Source: Triatoma infestans | Taxonomy: Eukaryota; Arthropoda; Insecta; Hemiptera; Reduviidae | Assembly (NCBI GenBank): GCA_011037195.1 | Contig: JAAEAF010014485.1 | Location: forward strand, 1-64,000 | Reading direction: 5' to 3' | DNA: 64,000 nucleotides | In this document: positions 25,256 to 37,700 of the stretch, piece after piece | How positions within the stretch are numbered: the first letter of the stretch is position 1 | Layout: each line of letters opens with the position of its first letter | The notes under the pieces: generated by a model | The model's database searches: none | What the model was told of the DNA's origin: nothing | Seen by the model: only the letters and a program-made list of their open reading frames with translations | Translations under genes and position numbers: made by a program

Positions 25256-25764
25256 TTTTGGCTGCCAATTGTATATTTCAAATTAAGTGGAATTTTTAAA
25301 ACGTCCGATATCAAGCGTCACGCTAGTTACTTGAAGAGAGTCGCACACGTCTACATGCAAGAGAGAGAACCCTGATGAGGGTCCGACTGCCACTAAACTT
25401 ACAACAGTTGATTGCTCCCCACCACCCATTACACTTTTCCTAAGATTTTGTTTTAAAATTCAGTATTTAGTTTAAGTAAAATTATATTTCTCTTTCTTTG
25501 TAAATTTGAAAGTACTTAATTATTATCATATTAAAATACTTTTTAATGTAATAATTCTTTATTCATTTCTAATCAAGTTTGTTTCAATTTATGTTGGCAG
25601 CACTGCAGTTGACAGATGAGAAATTGTGGTTTTGCAATTGGTAAGGTATTTTCTGAAGGTACCTTCCACAACAACGCTTAGAAAAAATAATGACTGTAAT
25701 AAAAGAATAGTTTAAATTTTGGAAAAACCGTTTTTGTTTGTGAATTTCGTTTTCTTCTTGGAAC
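25256..25764. promoter_or_regulatory. divergent promoter / 5' UTR interval
   Basis: These 509 bp separate the alpha-actinin ATG (- strand) from the C19orf47-like ATG (+ strand), so both 5' UTRs and promoters must lie here unless upstream non-coding exons exist. The left part (25256-25440) is less AT-rich, consistent with alpha-actinin 5' UTR. A perfect 12-bp palindrome GAAGGTACCTTC lies at 25655-25666. No transposable-element similarity was noticed. Start sites and core elements cannot be placed confidently. Confidence 0.6.
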
Positions 25765-25786
25765 ATGAAATCAGATTGTAGTGCAG
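25765..25786 (+). CDS. C19orf47-like exon 1 (start exon)
   Basis: A 22-nt coding exon, MKSDCSA plus the first base of a Glu codon, ending at a good donor (G|GTAAGA). It was chosen because the split codon G|AG restores the family's N-terminal Glu-Ser/Trp start of the SAM domain exactly at the exon 2 acceptor. The vertebrate protein has a similarly short N-terminal leader. An alternative start at 26355 reads in frame into exon 2 but lacks any similarity and would retain intron 1. Confidence 0.65.
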
Positions 25787-28700
25787 GTAAGATTTTCAGA
25801 AATTTTAACTCTGCAGTATATGAACTTTTTGTACACCTGTTAAAAGAATTTATATTATTTTATAAGTAAGATTTTCCGTATCTCATTTTGGATTGTAAAT
25901 TTGAGTTATTTTATGATTAACGTTTAAAATTTAGAGTTGTGATTAACATTTAGATTTCAAGAAGCTTCTCTTGCCATGTCACTATAGATATGTCTTTGCT
26001 TTTTCTTCTGCTATATTATAAACTTTCCTGATTGACATTTAAGGAAAATGGCATTGCGTAGCAGTTTGATGTCACAAACTTGATATATTTCGCAACTCTT
26101 ACCAAGTATGATAAGTATCCTGTCGGTTTTTAAATCGTCTGTGAACAATAACAAAGCTCTTTCAAATGAAAACAATGAATTTGTTTATTTTTTTAGAATT
26201 GAGGAGATTTCGCCGATAGTAAACAAACTTTCTTTACTTTATTCATACCTTTTTTTCATTCGATATTTAGACTGCACAATATAATATTGCATTTTCTCAA
26301 AATTGGGTAGTATGAATAAAAATTAGTCATTTGTTACGGTTAGACTGACACCTTATGCCTAATTTTGGAGTTAAATGTTTAAGGTACAGTATGGTTAACA
26401 GTAATATTCTTTTATTTTTAGAGTCATGGCTGAAATTTTTTACTTCAGCCGGCATACCTATGGAGTCATCAAGGACGTATGCTGTAACTTTCTCAAAAAA
26501 TGAAATTCAATTGGATATGTTGTCAGAAATCAAGAAAGAGTATTTGGTTGATATGGGGATTACCTTAATGGGACATATTATTGCTATTCTTCGACATGCC
26601 AAAGCAGTGTATGAAGAAGTAAGTTTTTATGATTTTTATTTTTGTACAAACTACTCATCTCTTTATTCAGAAATGTTGATTTCGTTTACATTAAACAGGA
26701 ATGTCGAGTCGTTTTCAAGAAATCATATACATATATCTAAGTACTCCTTACTTATGTGTATGTACTCCTAAGTAGTATGTAGTGAGTAGTCATGTAAACC
26801 TATGTTCGGGAGAGCCGATTCAAAAGTAATGAAACCTATGTAGACCTATGTTCTAATTGTTATTGTGATTAGGTTCGCAGAGCTGGAAAACCGTTATGTT
26901 TTGAGATTATTTCCGTGATAGCCTACTTCATCGTGTGGATTCGTCGGCTTGTGCGCGTTTGTCGAACATCAGGATGTGTTGATAACTGTGATAACACGAC
27001 TTGTATGTATAATGATTTTGCAGAGAAACAAAAAAAAAAGTGTGTTTAAACCGGTTTTCTATGTGCAAGTGTGTGTTGTCACTGACTGTTTATCAAGACA
27101 GCCTGAAGATGGGCGAACGATTCACAAAATGAACAAGCTATCACAGAAAAAAGTCTCTGCTAATGATTTGAAGCTTATAGTGTAATGAAGGGCCAAATAG
27201 TATAATCCGATTGATAATAGTGACTAAACCTTTAGTTCAAAAATTCTTTCTTTATGGGATGTTGTGCTAGTTGCTTTTTTTACAATTTGGTTCATTTTCG
27301 TTTTAATCTTTATCTTATTTACTGCAAATTGAGATTATTATTTATATTATTGGAATTACAACTTAAGGTTTTTGGGATTGATTGGGTTTAAGTATTTAAT
27401 GGATTTGAGGGATTGCAATAAATGTAAGCATATTTTTTTTTTTAACTTGCAATCGTAGGTTTATTTGCATAAGTAGATATTGGATTGTTAATTCAGAATC
27501 TAAAAAGAATGCGCTACATTGCTAGATAAAATAGCTTTTAGAATAGTTTATTCTTGCAGTTCATCTGCATCTATTATTTTTATTATTATATTATAATTAT
27601 TATTATTATTAATACTGTTATTGTTATTATTATCATTGCTATTATTACTGATAGAAAGATGTTTTGTCAAAGCAGTTGATAAGTGTATAAAGAAAGTAGT
27701 TCCTAAGCCAAACCTCCTGCATCCTAAAAGAATTTGTGATTCCTTTGTGGTTGTTTGTATTCTGTATGAAGAGGTTGGCAATTAAAATTTTATATATATA
27801 TATATATCCCCCCCTCCAAGGTTTGTCAGTGGAAGCTTTCTTTTATCGAGTTTTAGCGATAGCAATTGAGTGAGTGGAATTAATTGTTTTAATTTTAACT
27901 CTAGTTATAGACAAGCTTACTTACTCAAAAAAATAATACACATATAAGGCATTTTTTTCTGAAGATGGTCATATTTAGCTTTCTTCATGAAAATTGTCGA
28001 AATGATTCTTACAATTCTATATATGTTGGGTGAAAAGAAAATGTGTCTCGCTTTTTTTTAAAATGTTTTAAAGTCAAAATACTTTTAACTACTTTTAAGA
28101 TATATAATATTAGTGTGGAGTTTGTGATTCTTCTTATCAGGAATGTATTAGTGACAAAATCCTTCTCATTGTGTAAACATTGTTTACTCATTCATTGAAT
28201 GGGACGTTTCGACTTTTTCAGTTCATCTTCTGTTGGTTCATGTCATGTTGTTGAAAATGAAACTCTATTCGTTCCGTTCTTCGGCGAAAAAGGCTTTAAA
28301 CCTATTATAAAAACATTACATTAAACAAAACACTATAGAAGAGGTTTTTTTAACAAGTTACGAACAATAAAGCTTCCTTAGAAAACCATTTCTAAAAATA
28401 ACATATTTAGACATAAAAAGGCACTATCTCTACGATGTTTTATCTTTATTTTGTTTCGGCAATAAAGAAGGTAAGGAACAGACAATAGTTAGTGTTAGTG
28501 TGAAGCTAAGTTACTCTATACGAGTCTGTGTTGTCACACTGTCTGAAAAACGCATCCTGAAGATGGGCGAACGCCCGAAACCGGTCGATGACCACAAAAT
28601 GAAGCAGGCTACCACGGAAAATGTCTCTGAAACAGACAATAGTTGGAAAATCCTAAGTCACACACAGATAGAATAATTGTTAGGTCCGCAGAGCTTGAAA

Positions 28701-31700
28701 GCATCACAGATATTATCCGTGATAGTCTGCTTCATTTTGTGGTCATCGACCGGTTTCGGGCATTAAAAAAGCTTAGCTTTAACTTAGCAGCTTAGTGCTT
28801 AAGCAGAGCAAAATCAGTTTGGGCACTCAAGTTTTTTTATGCTAGTAATATGTTATACTAGCATATGTTATATGCTGTAATTGATATTTAGAAACTTTTA
28901 TATCAAGACATCCTGATGATGGGCGAACGACCACAAAATGAAGCAGGCTATAACGGAAAATATTTCTGATACAGATAGAATAACCTTTTTTGGGTATGGG
29001 AAGTTTCAAATTTTAAATTAATCTAGCATACTTTTAAATCAAAAAGTTATCCTAGTTGTGTTCAACTTGAGTAGCATATCAAAAACATTATCTGCGTTTA
29101 AATAAGTCAAGTAATTCAAAAATCTTTTTCACCGAAGCATGGATTTGAATAGTTTCTTTTTCAATAGCATACCAGCGAATATCAGCTGAAAATGGCATCA
29201 TTAGGTTGAAACATCATCTTTAGTTAATGAACAAATAAAATTTTTTGAAAGAATTGGTGTCACCAATGTGATAACTGTTTTCTGGGAATCTCTTTTCTAA
29301 TTTTCTGTGTATGGCCGATTTGCTGTAATAACTGCAGTTTATTAAGATTCAGAGCAATTAATTATAAACCGTCTTATAAAGGCGGACTTCTTTAGCTGTT
29401 TGGAATAGAGTCGACCTGTTTTTCTTGGGGTCATGGTCCTGATAAAAACAAAATTTGTCTTTTAGCCCCAGCTTTTCTGCACTTTTTTTCAGGTGTCTTT
29501 TCATAATGTCTATATAAATATATTTGTTCATTATGCCATCAATAAAGTGACGGTTTCCTACACCAGAAGTCGCCATACATCCCCACACCATAACACTGCC
29601 ACCCCTAGTTTCGTAAATTCGTTTGCGTAAATTTTTTTTTGGCAAGTTCTTCTCCTGGTTTCCAGCACACATAAGAACGTCCATCTGAACCAAAAATTTA
29701 CTTTCATCTGCAAATATCACAGTCATCCAAAACTCGGGGTGCTTCAATAAATATTCATTTGCAAATTGACCCCCTTTTTGATTTTTCTTGCTAATAAAAT
29801 ATTTCTTTCGCGCTACTCTTCCGTGAAATTTATTTTTTTTAACAAACGCCGGACTGTTTCTGGACTTACTAATCTACCTAAGCGTTTTGAAAGTTCTGTG
29901 GCTATTTTGGGTGCACTCAGGCGTGGATTTTTTTTATTTCTCTAAAGATCCACGACTCATCCCTCTCACTTAAACTTTTTTTTGTGCTTTTTTAGTTCTT
30001 TTCCTGGCAATGCGGTTTTCCTTTTTGAATCTCTCCACTATATGCTGGATAGTCGAACGACTTTTTTTAATTATTTCGGAATTAATTACAAAGAACATAT
30101 TACTAGGATGTTTATTAAATAAAATAAATTACTTTTTTCAATGCAATATAATTTTGAACTATGTACTTATTCAACAATTTCTATCAAATATCCTAGTGTA
30201 TCATTTTGACTGTGAGCCACTGCATATTTTGTTTGTGTAAGTCTGTAATTATGTTGTTGATAGTTGTTTTATGTGAGTATATAGGATATTTAAGATTGGT
30301 TATAAGTTTCTGAGTCAGAAATTAGGGATAGCATTTTTTCTTATCATATTTTTGCTTGCTGTACATTGCTGCTGTTTGTTTGGTTTAATAGGATGACATC
30401 ACTATGATGCTAGGATTCTGTGATCATTTAATGGTTTTCATTTGGGACGTGGTAGGTGATCTAAGTGGTTGCCAGAGGATACAGCAAATTTAGGGCCTAA
30501 GCTTAAACATAGTTTAACATTTCTAGTTATATCTGTTAGATTAATAAACTAAGGTTCATTAAATATTCCTTTATTCCTTTCTTATATAATTTGTTAAAAT
30601 ATGATATAAAAAAATTACATGTTTATTTGTTTTTAATTTGAAATAACATAAACATACCTCAAATAATAAGTAAATCAATAAAATAATAATATGTTCCATT
30701 CAATTGGCTTATATTACTTTTTCAAGAAACCATTAGCATTTAAAGTTTAAAAGCAATATAATTTATATTATATTTTATACTTTGAAATAAGAAGCTTCAG
30801 AATTTATTGACATTGCATTTATCACTTCAGTATTTTAATGTCATTTAATATTTTAGTAACTTGCTATGAATAATGAACAATAATTTCAATTGTATTCAAG
30901 TCAGATAAAGAAGTATTTTATTTGTTTACTTTTAGAACACATTCCATTTAACTTTTAACTCAGAAAGATGATTGTTTATAATAACTAAATAATGTTCTTA
31001 TTTTTATTTACTTCAAATTCCTGTTTTTTTTTTTTTTAATCCTACTAAATGAATTCAAACTTTATGTCCTATTTTAAGCCCAAAGGTACAAATAAATATA
31101 CCGCTAATAAGGTTATCAGATTTTAATACTGAAAGTAAGAGAGAGTTTGCCAAGATTACCAAAGAGAGCTGATGTAAATGAAATAATTCTAAAATCCAAT
31201 AATGTTTGGAATAAATCCAAATATGAATGTCGATAGGGTATTTCATTAATTTATTTATTCTTTTATCTCAGAATGTAACCACAACTACATTGTCACCCGC
31301 TCCTGTAAAATATGGCCCTGCAGCTAAACCTATTCCAAAGGAAAAGCCAGTAGTAAAAACTTGTAAGTAAATTTATTTTATTACACCTATTGTTCTGGAA
31401 AATTGTATTATTTAACTCAATTTTTTTTTTTATGTTCAATATTCATTTTCCTTAAGTATTATTAACAAAATGTTGTAAATTTTTATATTTTAACAGTATG
31501 CTAACGTATTTATTTTTATCTAATGATTAGCTTAATCTTCCTTAGGTATTTTAGAGAGGTATAGACATTACTCCATTGACAGACATTATTTTTTTCCTAG
31601 CTATATGAGAATACCTGCAACTGAGAGTATTATTTCTACCTGTTCCCTTTAATGATTAAAGATATTATTAGATAATTATAAACATGCAGGAATTGACTTG

Positions 31701-34700
31701 AAATAAATTAATGTGTCAACCCAAATATTGCCAAGCGATATATAGTGTTCACTGTAAATAAACAGTAGAGGTAATTAATGTCAATTGAATGTATAAAATT
31801 TATAAATTTCACTCTGAAGACTGTTTAAATGATTTACTGAGATCGGCCAGGGTTTACCTTGTTATGATGATAATTCTTACTAAATTTGCTCTCTGATTTT
31901 CGTTGAGGGAACCACACGGATAATGTGTTGCCATGTCTAAACAGTTTGCTAGTCGCATAGACATTCATCTCTATCCAGAATTTTAAATCGATGTCAAGAT
32001 ATGATCTATTTTTGCACCTCTGTTTAGAACCATTGTTAAATTTGGCGAATGTTTTATTTGAGTAGCAAGTCTACTCTGAACACTCGGAAAATAATTGTTC
32101 GTTTGTAGACTTTTATCTGTTTCTCTCCATTCTTTTTCCCACCTTTGCAAATGCTCTACCTCTCTGGCCGTTCTAACAAATAACGCGGATACCTTGCTAA
32201 AGCTTACAGGTAACTTATCATCTATCGCAGCATCCTTAGCAAGCTTATCTGCCCTGCGTGTGCCTTTATCCATCGCAAACTAACTTTCCAGCCTAATTTT
32301 GATCTCAATTTTCTTAATTTTTTAATTTCTTCCAACGTCCCATTGTGGTTTCTATGATCATTTATCACAGGTAGAGAAACTTCACTATCGGTATTTATTA
32401 TAGTGGTTTTTAAACGTTTCCGAAATAGCCAAAAGTTCTGTTTGGTTATTTGTCACTTTTGATATTTTTTTTTAATGGATGTATACCAGACTTCAGCAGC
32501 ATAAGTCAAGATCGAAATAACAGCTTATTTATAAATTACTTGCAGTGCATTCACTCTTTATTTCATTTAAACTTCCCATACTACTGTATACATAGAGGGT
32601 CTTTACACTAAAATGTTTATTTTAAAAAAGACTTTTTCACTCTCCATAATTGCTGTCAATCAATTCATAATTCAATCAATAATTTAATCAATTCATAATT
32701 GCTATCAAAGTGTTATGATAGCTACAAATTTCAACTCAGGGTTTGATACACATTTTTTTTACTCATATCTTTTTAACTTTGCATTATAGAATTGTAATAT
32801 TTTGTAGTACCGCTGAGGTTATCGAATGAAAAGGAAAACACCTCAGAAATAAACACGACTGCTAAGAAAGCTGTGGCCACAGTAGAATCTCGCCAACGTG
32901 CAGTAGGAACTTCAACTATGCAAAATAATGTTAGTAGCACTCAAACGTCAAGTTTACAAGTTGCTGATAAAGTTTTACCATCAAAGAAGAAGGATAGTGA
33001 AATAAACCAAAAAACGAAAATTTCTTCTATAGTAGCTAATAGTGCTAATAAGAAAAAAACTTCAGGTATGTGTAGCTGATTAATGTTTTATTGTTTCGTA
33101 CGTATTAAATAAAACGCTTAGTGTTGAAAAATATATATGCTACATATCAATTCTTTGATAAGATTGAAGATATGATCTGAAATATGTAATATTAGCTATG
33201 ATACACAGTTGTGATGAAGAAGGTTACAACTTTTTCAGAAGATGTATTGTGATGTATAGGAGGTAGACATAGGTACAGATGAGCGGAAGTGAATGACCAC
33301 ATTTATTGCGACCTAAATGGGCTATTTTGGCTCTCTCTTGTAGCCATTGGTACATAGTAAATAGCCTATACGAATGTAGGTTTAAATTGTGTGTATTGAA
33401 CGCGAGTTTGGCTGGAAGTAACTTCAGCTACACTTTCGAGTCTGAATTGGACTGTCGATGTAATTGTTGTTGATGCGGTTATTAAATGAAGTAATTTAAA
33501 AAAGATGATGTTTACTTCTCTATGGAGAATATGGAGAGAAAGAATTCCCTTTTATATAAATTAATTGAGCCCTAGATCTGTAACCCAACAAAATACAGAC
33601 GACGCACTGTCTTATAATTATATATTGCTCTTAATTTAATTTTTTTTTGTTAATTTGTCAATATCCTGACATTATATTTTAGTTTAAATTTGGTTAAATT
33701 TCTGTCTTAAATTGTCTCAGACACAATTAGCGAATAAATTATTTATCAATCTGATTTTAATATGTTTTGAAATATTTTATGCTTTTTATTTTTAATTTCA
33801 GTGGAAACGCCACCACGTCATGGTGATGAAGTAGTAACTAATAAAGGCAAAGTTTTTGAAAGACTAGGAGTAGAGGTTAATGACGAGCCTTCGGATTCTC
33901 CAGAGTCAAATGTAGGTTAAATTAATATACTATAATAATTACATTTTATATCTATATCTTCAGTTATTTAGAACAAAAATGGCCAAATTTTTATTATATT
34001 AAATTCTTTTCCTATCACGTGTTACAAAGTTTCCTTTTCACCAATTCCTTCCCATTGACGTGACATAGTTCAACGGCAAACTTCAAAGAAATACAAAAAT
34101 ATCCTCCGGACATATTCCAGAAATGCTTCTAGAAAAGAGGCCATGGAATATTAAGTCGATCAGAGAATACTTTCTTTTCTTTCTACCTAAAAGTCAGATG
34201 TGAAACTCATAGTGACTCCATTTTTAAATTATCAATTTCCGTATTTTTCTAAACAAACTAATAAGAAAGTTTTAAATTAATAGAACTAAATTAATCTATT
34301 AATTAATAGAAAACATATCATTATATTTTCCCAAGAAGGCTCTTGAAAACAAATCTTTTGAAGATTGCATGAACACGATTATAGACATAATCATAACATA
34401 ATTTCCAGAATCATAGAGGAAATTCAAAAGCAATTACTATGAGGGAAAAATTTGTGACTATTTTCGGAAAACAAGTCAATAAAGTATTAGTAGATGTTTT
34501 AATTATTTACTTTACTAATGACAATAAATATAATTAAATATTCGCCAATTACCTTTTTTTTATTTTTTTTTAATCGTCTTTAGACATTAGTGATTTCGTC
34601 AGAACTTACTTTCTTTATATTTAACACATTGGCAACTCGTTTCCTATCCCATTGCGCTGATCGAAATTTTATTTTATTAATTAGTTTTTGTTGTAAAAAA

Positions 34701-37700
34701 TTTCAGCAAACGCTGTGACGGACTTCACATTCTTTTAAACATAATGATACCCATATCGTGACGCGTCTAGTAATACCTGACTTGGTATATGTAAACAACG
34801 ATGACTCCAGTCGTTCATGCGGCATTCACCACTGTATGTATGATGTTAATTGCGAACAATGTTGCAAATGAATAACGAAATTTTATGTTAGATTTAAAAA
34901 AAAAAAAAAAAAAAATAGCTAAAAGTTCTACGTAAAAAAAATTATTTACATACCAAAAATAGTGTTTATTTTATATTTATTCCTTTTTTTTATTGTATTC
35001 GTATTAGCATTTGTTCGCTGCCCATATAATTACTTTTTGCCCGATATTTAAGATTTATCTTATTTTATTGTTTCACGATTTGTTCAGTCTCGACTAAAAT
35101 CTGCTCCTGATTTTTGTGGTATGCATCCATAAACTAATCTTAAATATAGTTTAATGTAAAGAGAAGTTTTTGCAACATTTATTAAATTTGTTGGCCATAT
35201 TCACTTAAAGTATGACATCAAGAGGTGATGTAAGTATAAGAGATTAGACATTTTTTCTACATCGATATAAATCCATCCCAACAGAGCCAATTATTGCTCT
35301 TTTAAATGACTCCAAGTATTCTGTGCTAAAAAACATCAGCACATGAATGTTTGCTCCCACATCTGATCGAGCTCTTTATAGAGGCAGATTAAAATTTTTT
35401 TTCTCGCTATCAGTTACGAAAATTTTCAATCTGCTTTCTCCTATTTTCCTCCCAAATCTGTAGCCTAAATTTAGTTCTGGATTGAAATATTTTTCTATTA
35501 AATTTGGATGAGGGGGGTCAATTCTACTCGTTGGCGAAATTAAATATTAGCGATTGTTTTGATTGAATTTGAAAGATCTTCAAGTAATTTTATTTTATCT
35601 AAAGTATTCGATTCAAAAACTTTATTTACTATCTGAACTTGTTTTAAAAATAATTGCACTTTGTAGATGGTCTTGCAACTCATGCGAACGGCTTAAAATA
35701 GCTGGTTTCAATTGTGATAGCTTCCTGCTAGTGCAAGAATTAAAGGGCTGGTTATCATTAATAGCCAGGAAGAGTTGCTTGTAAACTATTTGTCTCTTAG
35801 AAGAGTGTAAAAACTATTTATACTTTCAACTTTTAGAAATTTCATTTTCCTAAGCAGACATTCAGCTTAAGCATGAGAAATTGCCAACAGCGAATGACGA
35901 AACGCATCAGCGAATGAATAAAAGTAATGAAAGAACTTCCTCTTATAATATTTTGAAACCAGCTGTTATTGACTCCTATCGCGATGTTATATTATCTTAA
36001 AATATCTTAAAAAATAAGAAATTTTTGATGTTTTATTCTTTTTCCATAGTTCACTTGTAACATAAGATCACATTTTCTAAAAGGGAAGGGATTAGCTCAG
36101 TGGTAGCGCCCTAGACTAGCAACGCGGAGATCCCGGGTTCGAATCCAGCCGATGATTATCCTTAGATTTTCTCTTCCTAGGAGCCTCTACAGCTCACTGT
36201 CCGGTAAACGAGAAGGCTCCGGGCGCAAATGACCACACATGTTGAGACGCCTTAAATAAAAATAAAAAAATTTCTAAACGTATTATGATTAGATATGAAT
36301 ATACAACTCGTCTTTTATGATTATTATAGAATATAATATTTTAATACTCTATTACTGAAATATCATTAGATTTTTTTTTTTTTTAATTTAAGGCGCGTCA
36401 ACGTCTATGGTCATTGGCACCCGGAGCCTTCTCAGTGCACTGCCGGCCTCCGGACAGTGTTCTCTTGTTACAGACAGCACTGTCCATCACCGGTCAGTGA
36501 GCTGTAGAGGCTCCTAGGAAGAAAAAAATCTAAGGACAGCAGGACTCGAACTCGGGTCCTCCGCATGGGAATCCAGTGCGCTAATCACTTAGCTATTCAC
36601 TTCTCTATCGTTAGATTTATCTAATACTGAAGACAATTTGTTTATTACCTTACTCTGAGATTATATCTAGACGGAAAAATGCATTTTTTCTTTTACAATA
36701 TTTAGACATTTGTTGCGATTTATCTTGACTTTAGAAGATAAATCTAATGAAATTATTCGCTTTACCTAATGGTGCATCAAATTACATGCTCTATTTAGAG
36801 ACCGGAGTTGATCTTTTATTCCTATATACTCCGAACTGCATTTTAATTGTATTTTAAAGGTGATGAAGTGTCCTGATCATAGATATGTCAAATTAGTTGC
36901 CTTTGAAGTCATTAATAGCAATGTTTTTTGGTTTAACCATTGGACTACATTATCATCCGCCCATCTGTTAGATTTTAATTTTTCTGTAGATAATATTTCC
37001 GTTCTTTTTTTTCTGAACTTATTAATAAAATTAGGGAAGGTCATGAATTGGAGATTTTGGAGCGCGCTCAGTCTACCACCAGTTTTGTATTTTATAAATC
37101 TCTGGGCAGAAATTTTGATTTGTTTAATTTTGCCATAAACAAGAATACGAGCGAGCTAACGCTGCGAGAATTACGATGGCTGTTTAAAATTAGAGGTGAG
37201 CTCTTGTATTTGAATTTTATTCCTTTTATAGAGAAGGAAAATGTACTCTGTTCAATGTAACTCTCGGTTAAGGAAGACACTGTTCATTCCATGGCGGAGT
37301 GCATTGTTTTATCTGAATTTAGAGTTCAATTGATTGAAAGTTAAATTGTACTAACCGCAAAGTTATTCCAATATGCTCGCACTTCGTGGAAGTTTCGCCG
37401 ATATCTAATTGAACAATTTAATTTTTTTTTGCTTTATTTGTAAATACTTGCTTTAATCTTATAAGTTACTTAGTCTGTACATGGATATTATTATCTATTA
37501 TCATATATTCACTGATTCCATTACACAACTCATTATTAATTTTTTCTCTCTATTCTTTTGTACCATTAAATAATTTTGTTTTCACATCGTCCTCCAGCAG
37601 ACGTATTTTTCTATGCTGTACAGTGCTTATTTACTTTATTATTTTTGTAAAGTTTATTTTCAGAATAAAGTATTATTATTATTATTAAATCTAATGAAGT

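Noticed and set aside
25102..25375. Two overlapping + strand ORFs of 65 and 73 residues
   Set aside because: They are antisense shadows of the alpha-actinin first exon.
26355..26771. A single-exon 138-residue protein starting at 26355
   Set aside because: Its useful part is exon 2 of the C19orf47-like gene; the leading and trailing parts are intron reading through.
27548..27781. An Asn-rich protein on the - strand
   Set aside because: The Asn run is the translation of an AAT/AAC microsatellite tail of a probable LINE fragment.
28500..28980. CRISPR-like array because of repeated arms
   Set aside because: The repeats are inverted arms of foldback elements with no regular spacers, in a eukaryotic intron.
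36093..36146. A tRNA gene with perfect A and B boxes
   Set aside because: The 3' half of the acceptor stem is missing and the sequence runs into a SINE body with other copies in the window.
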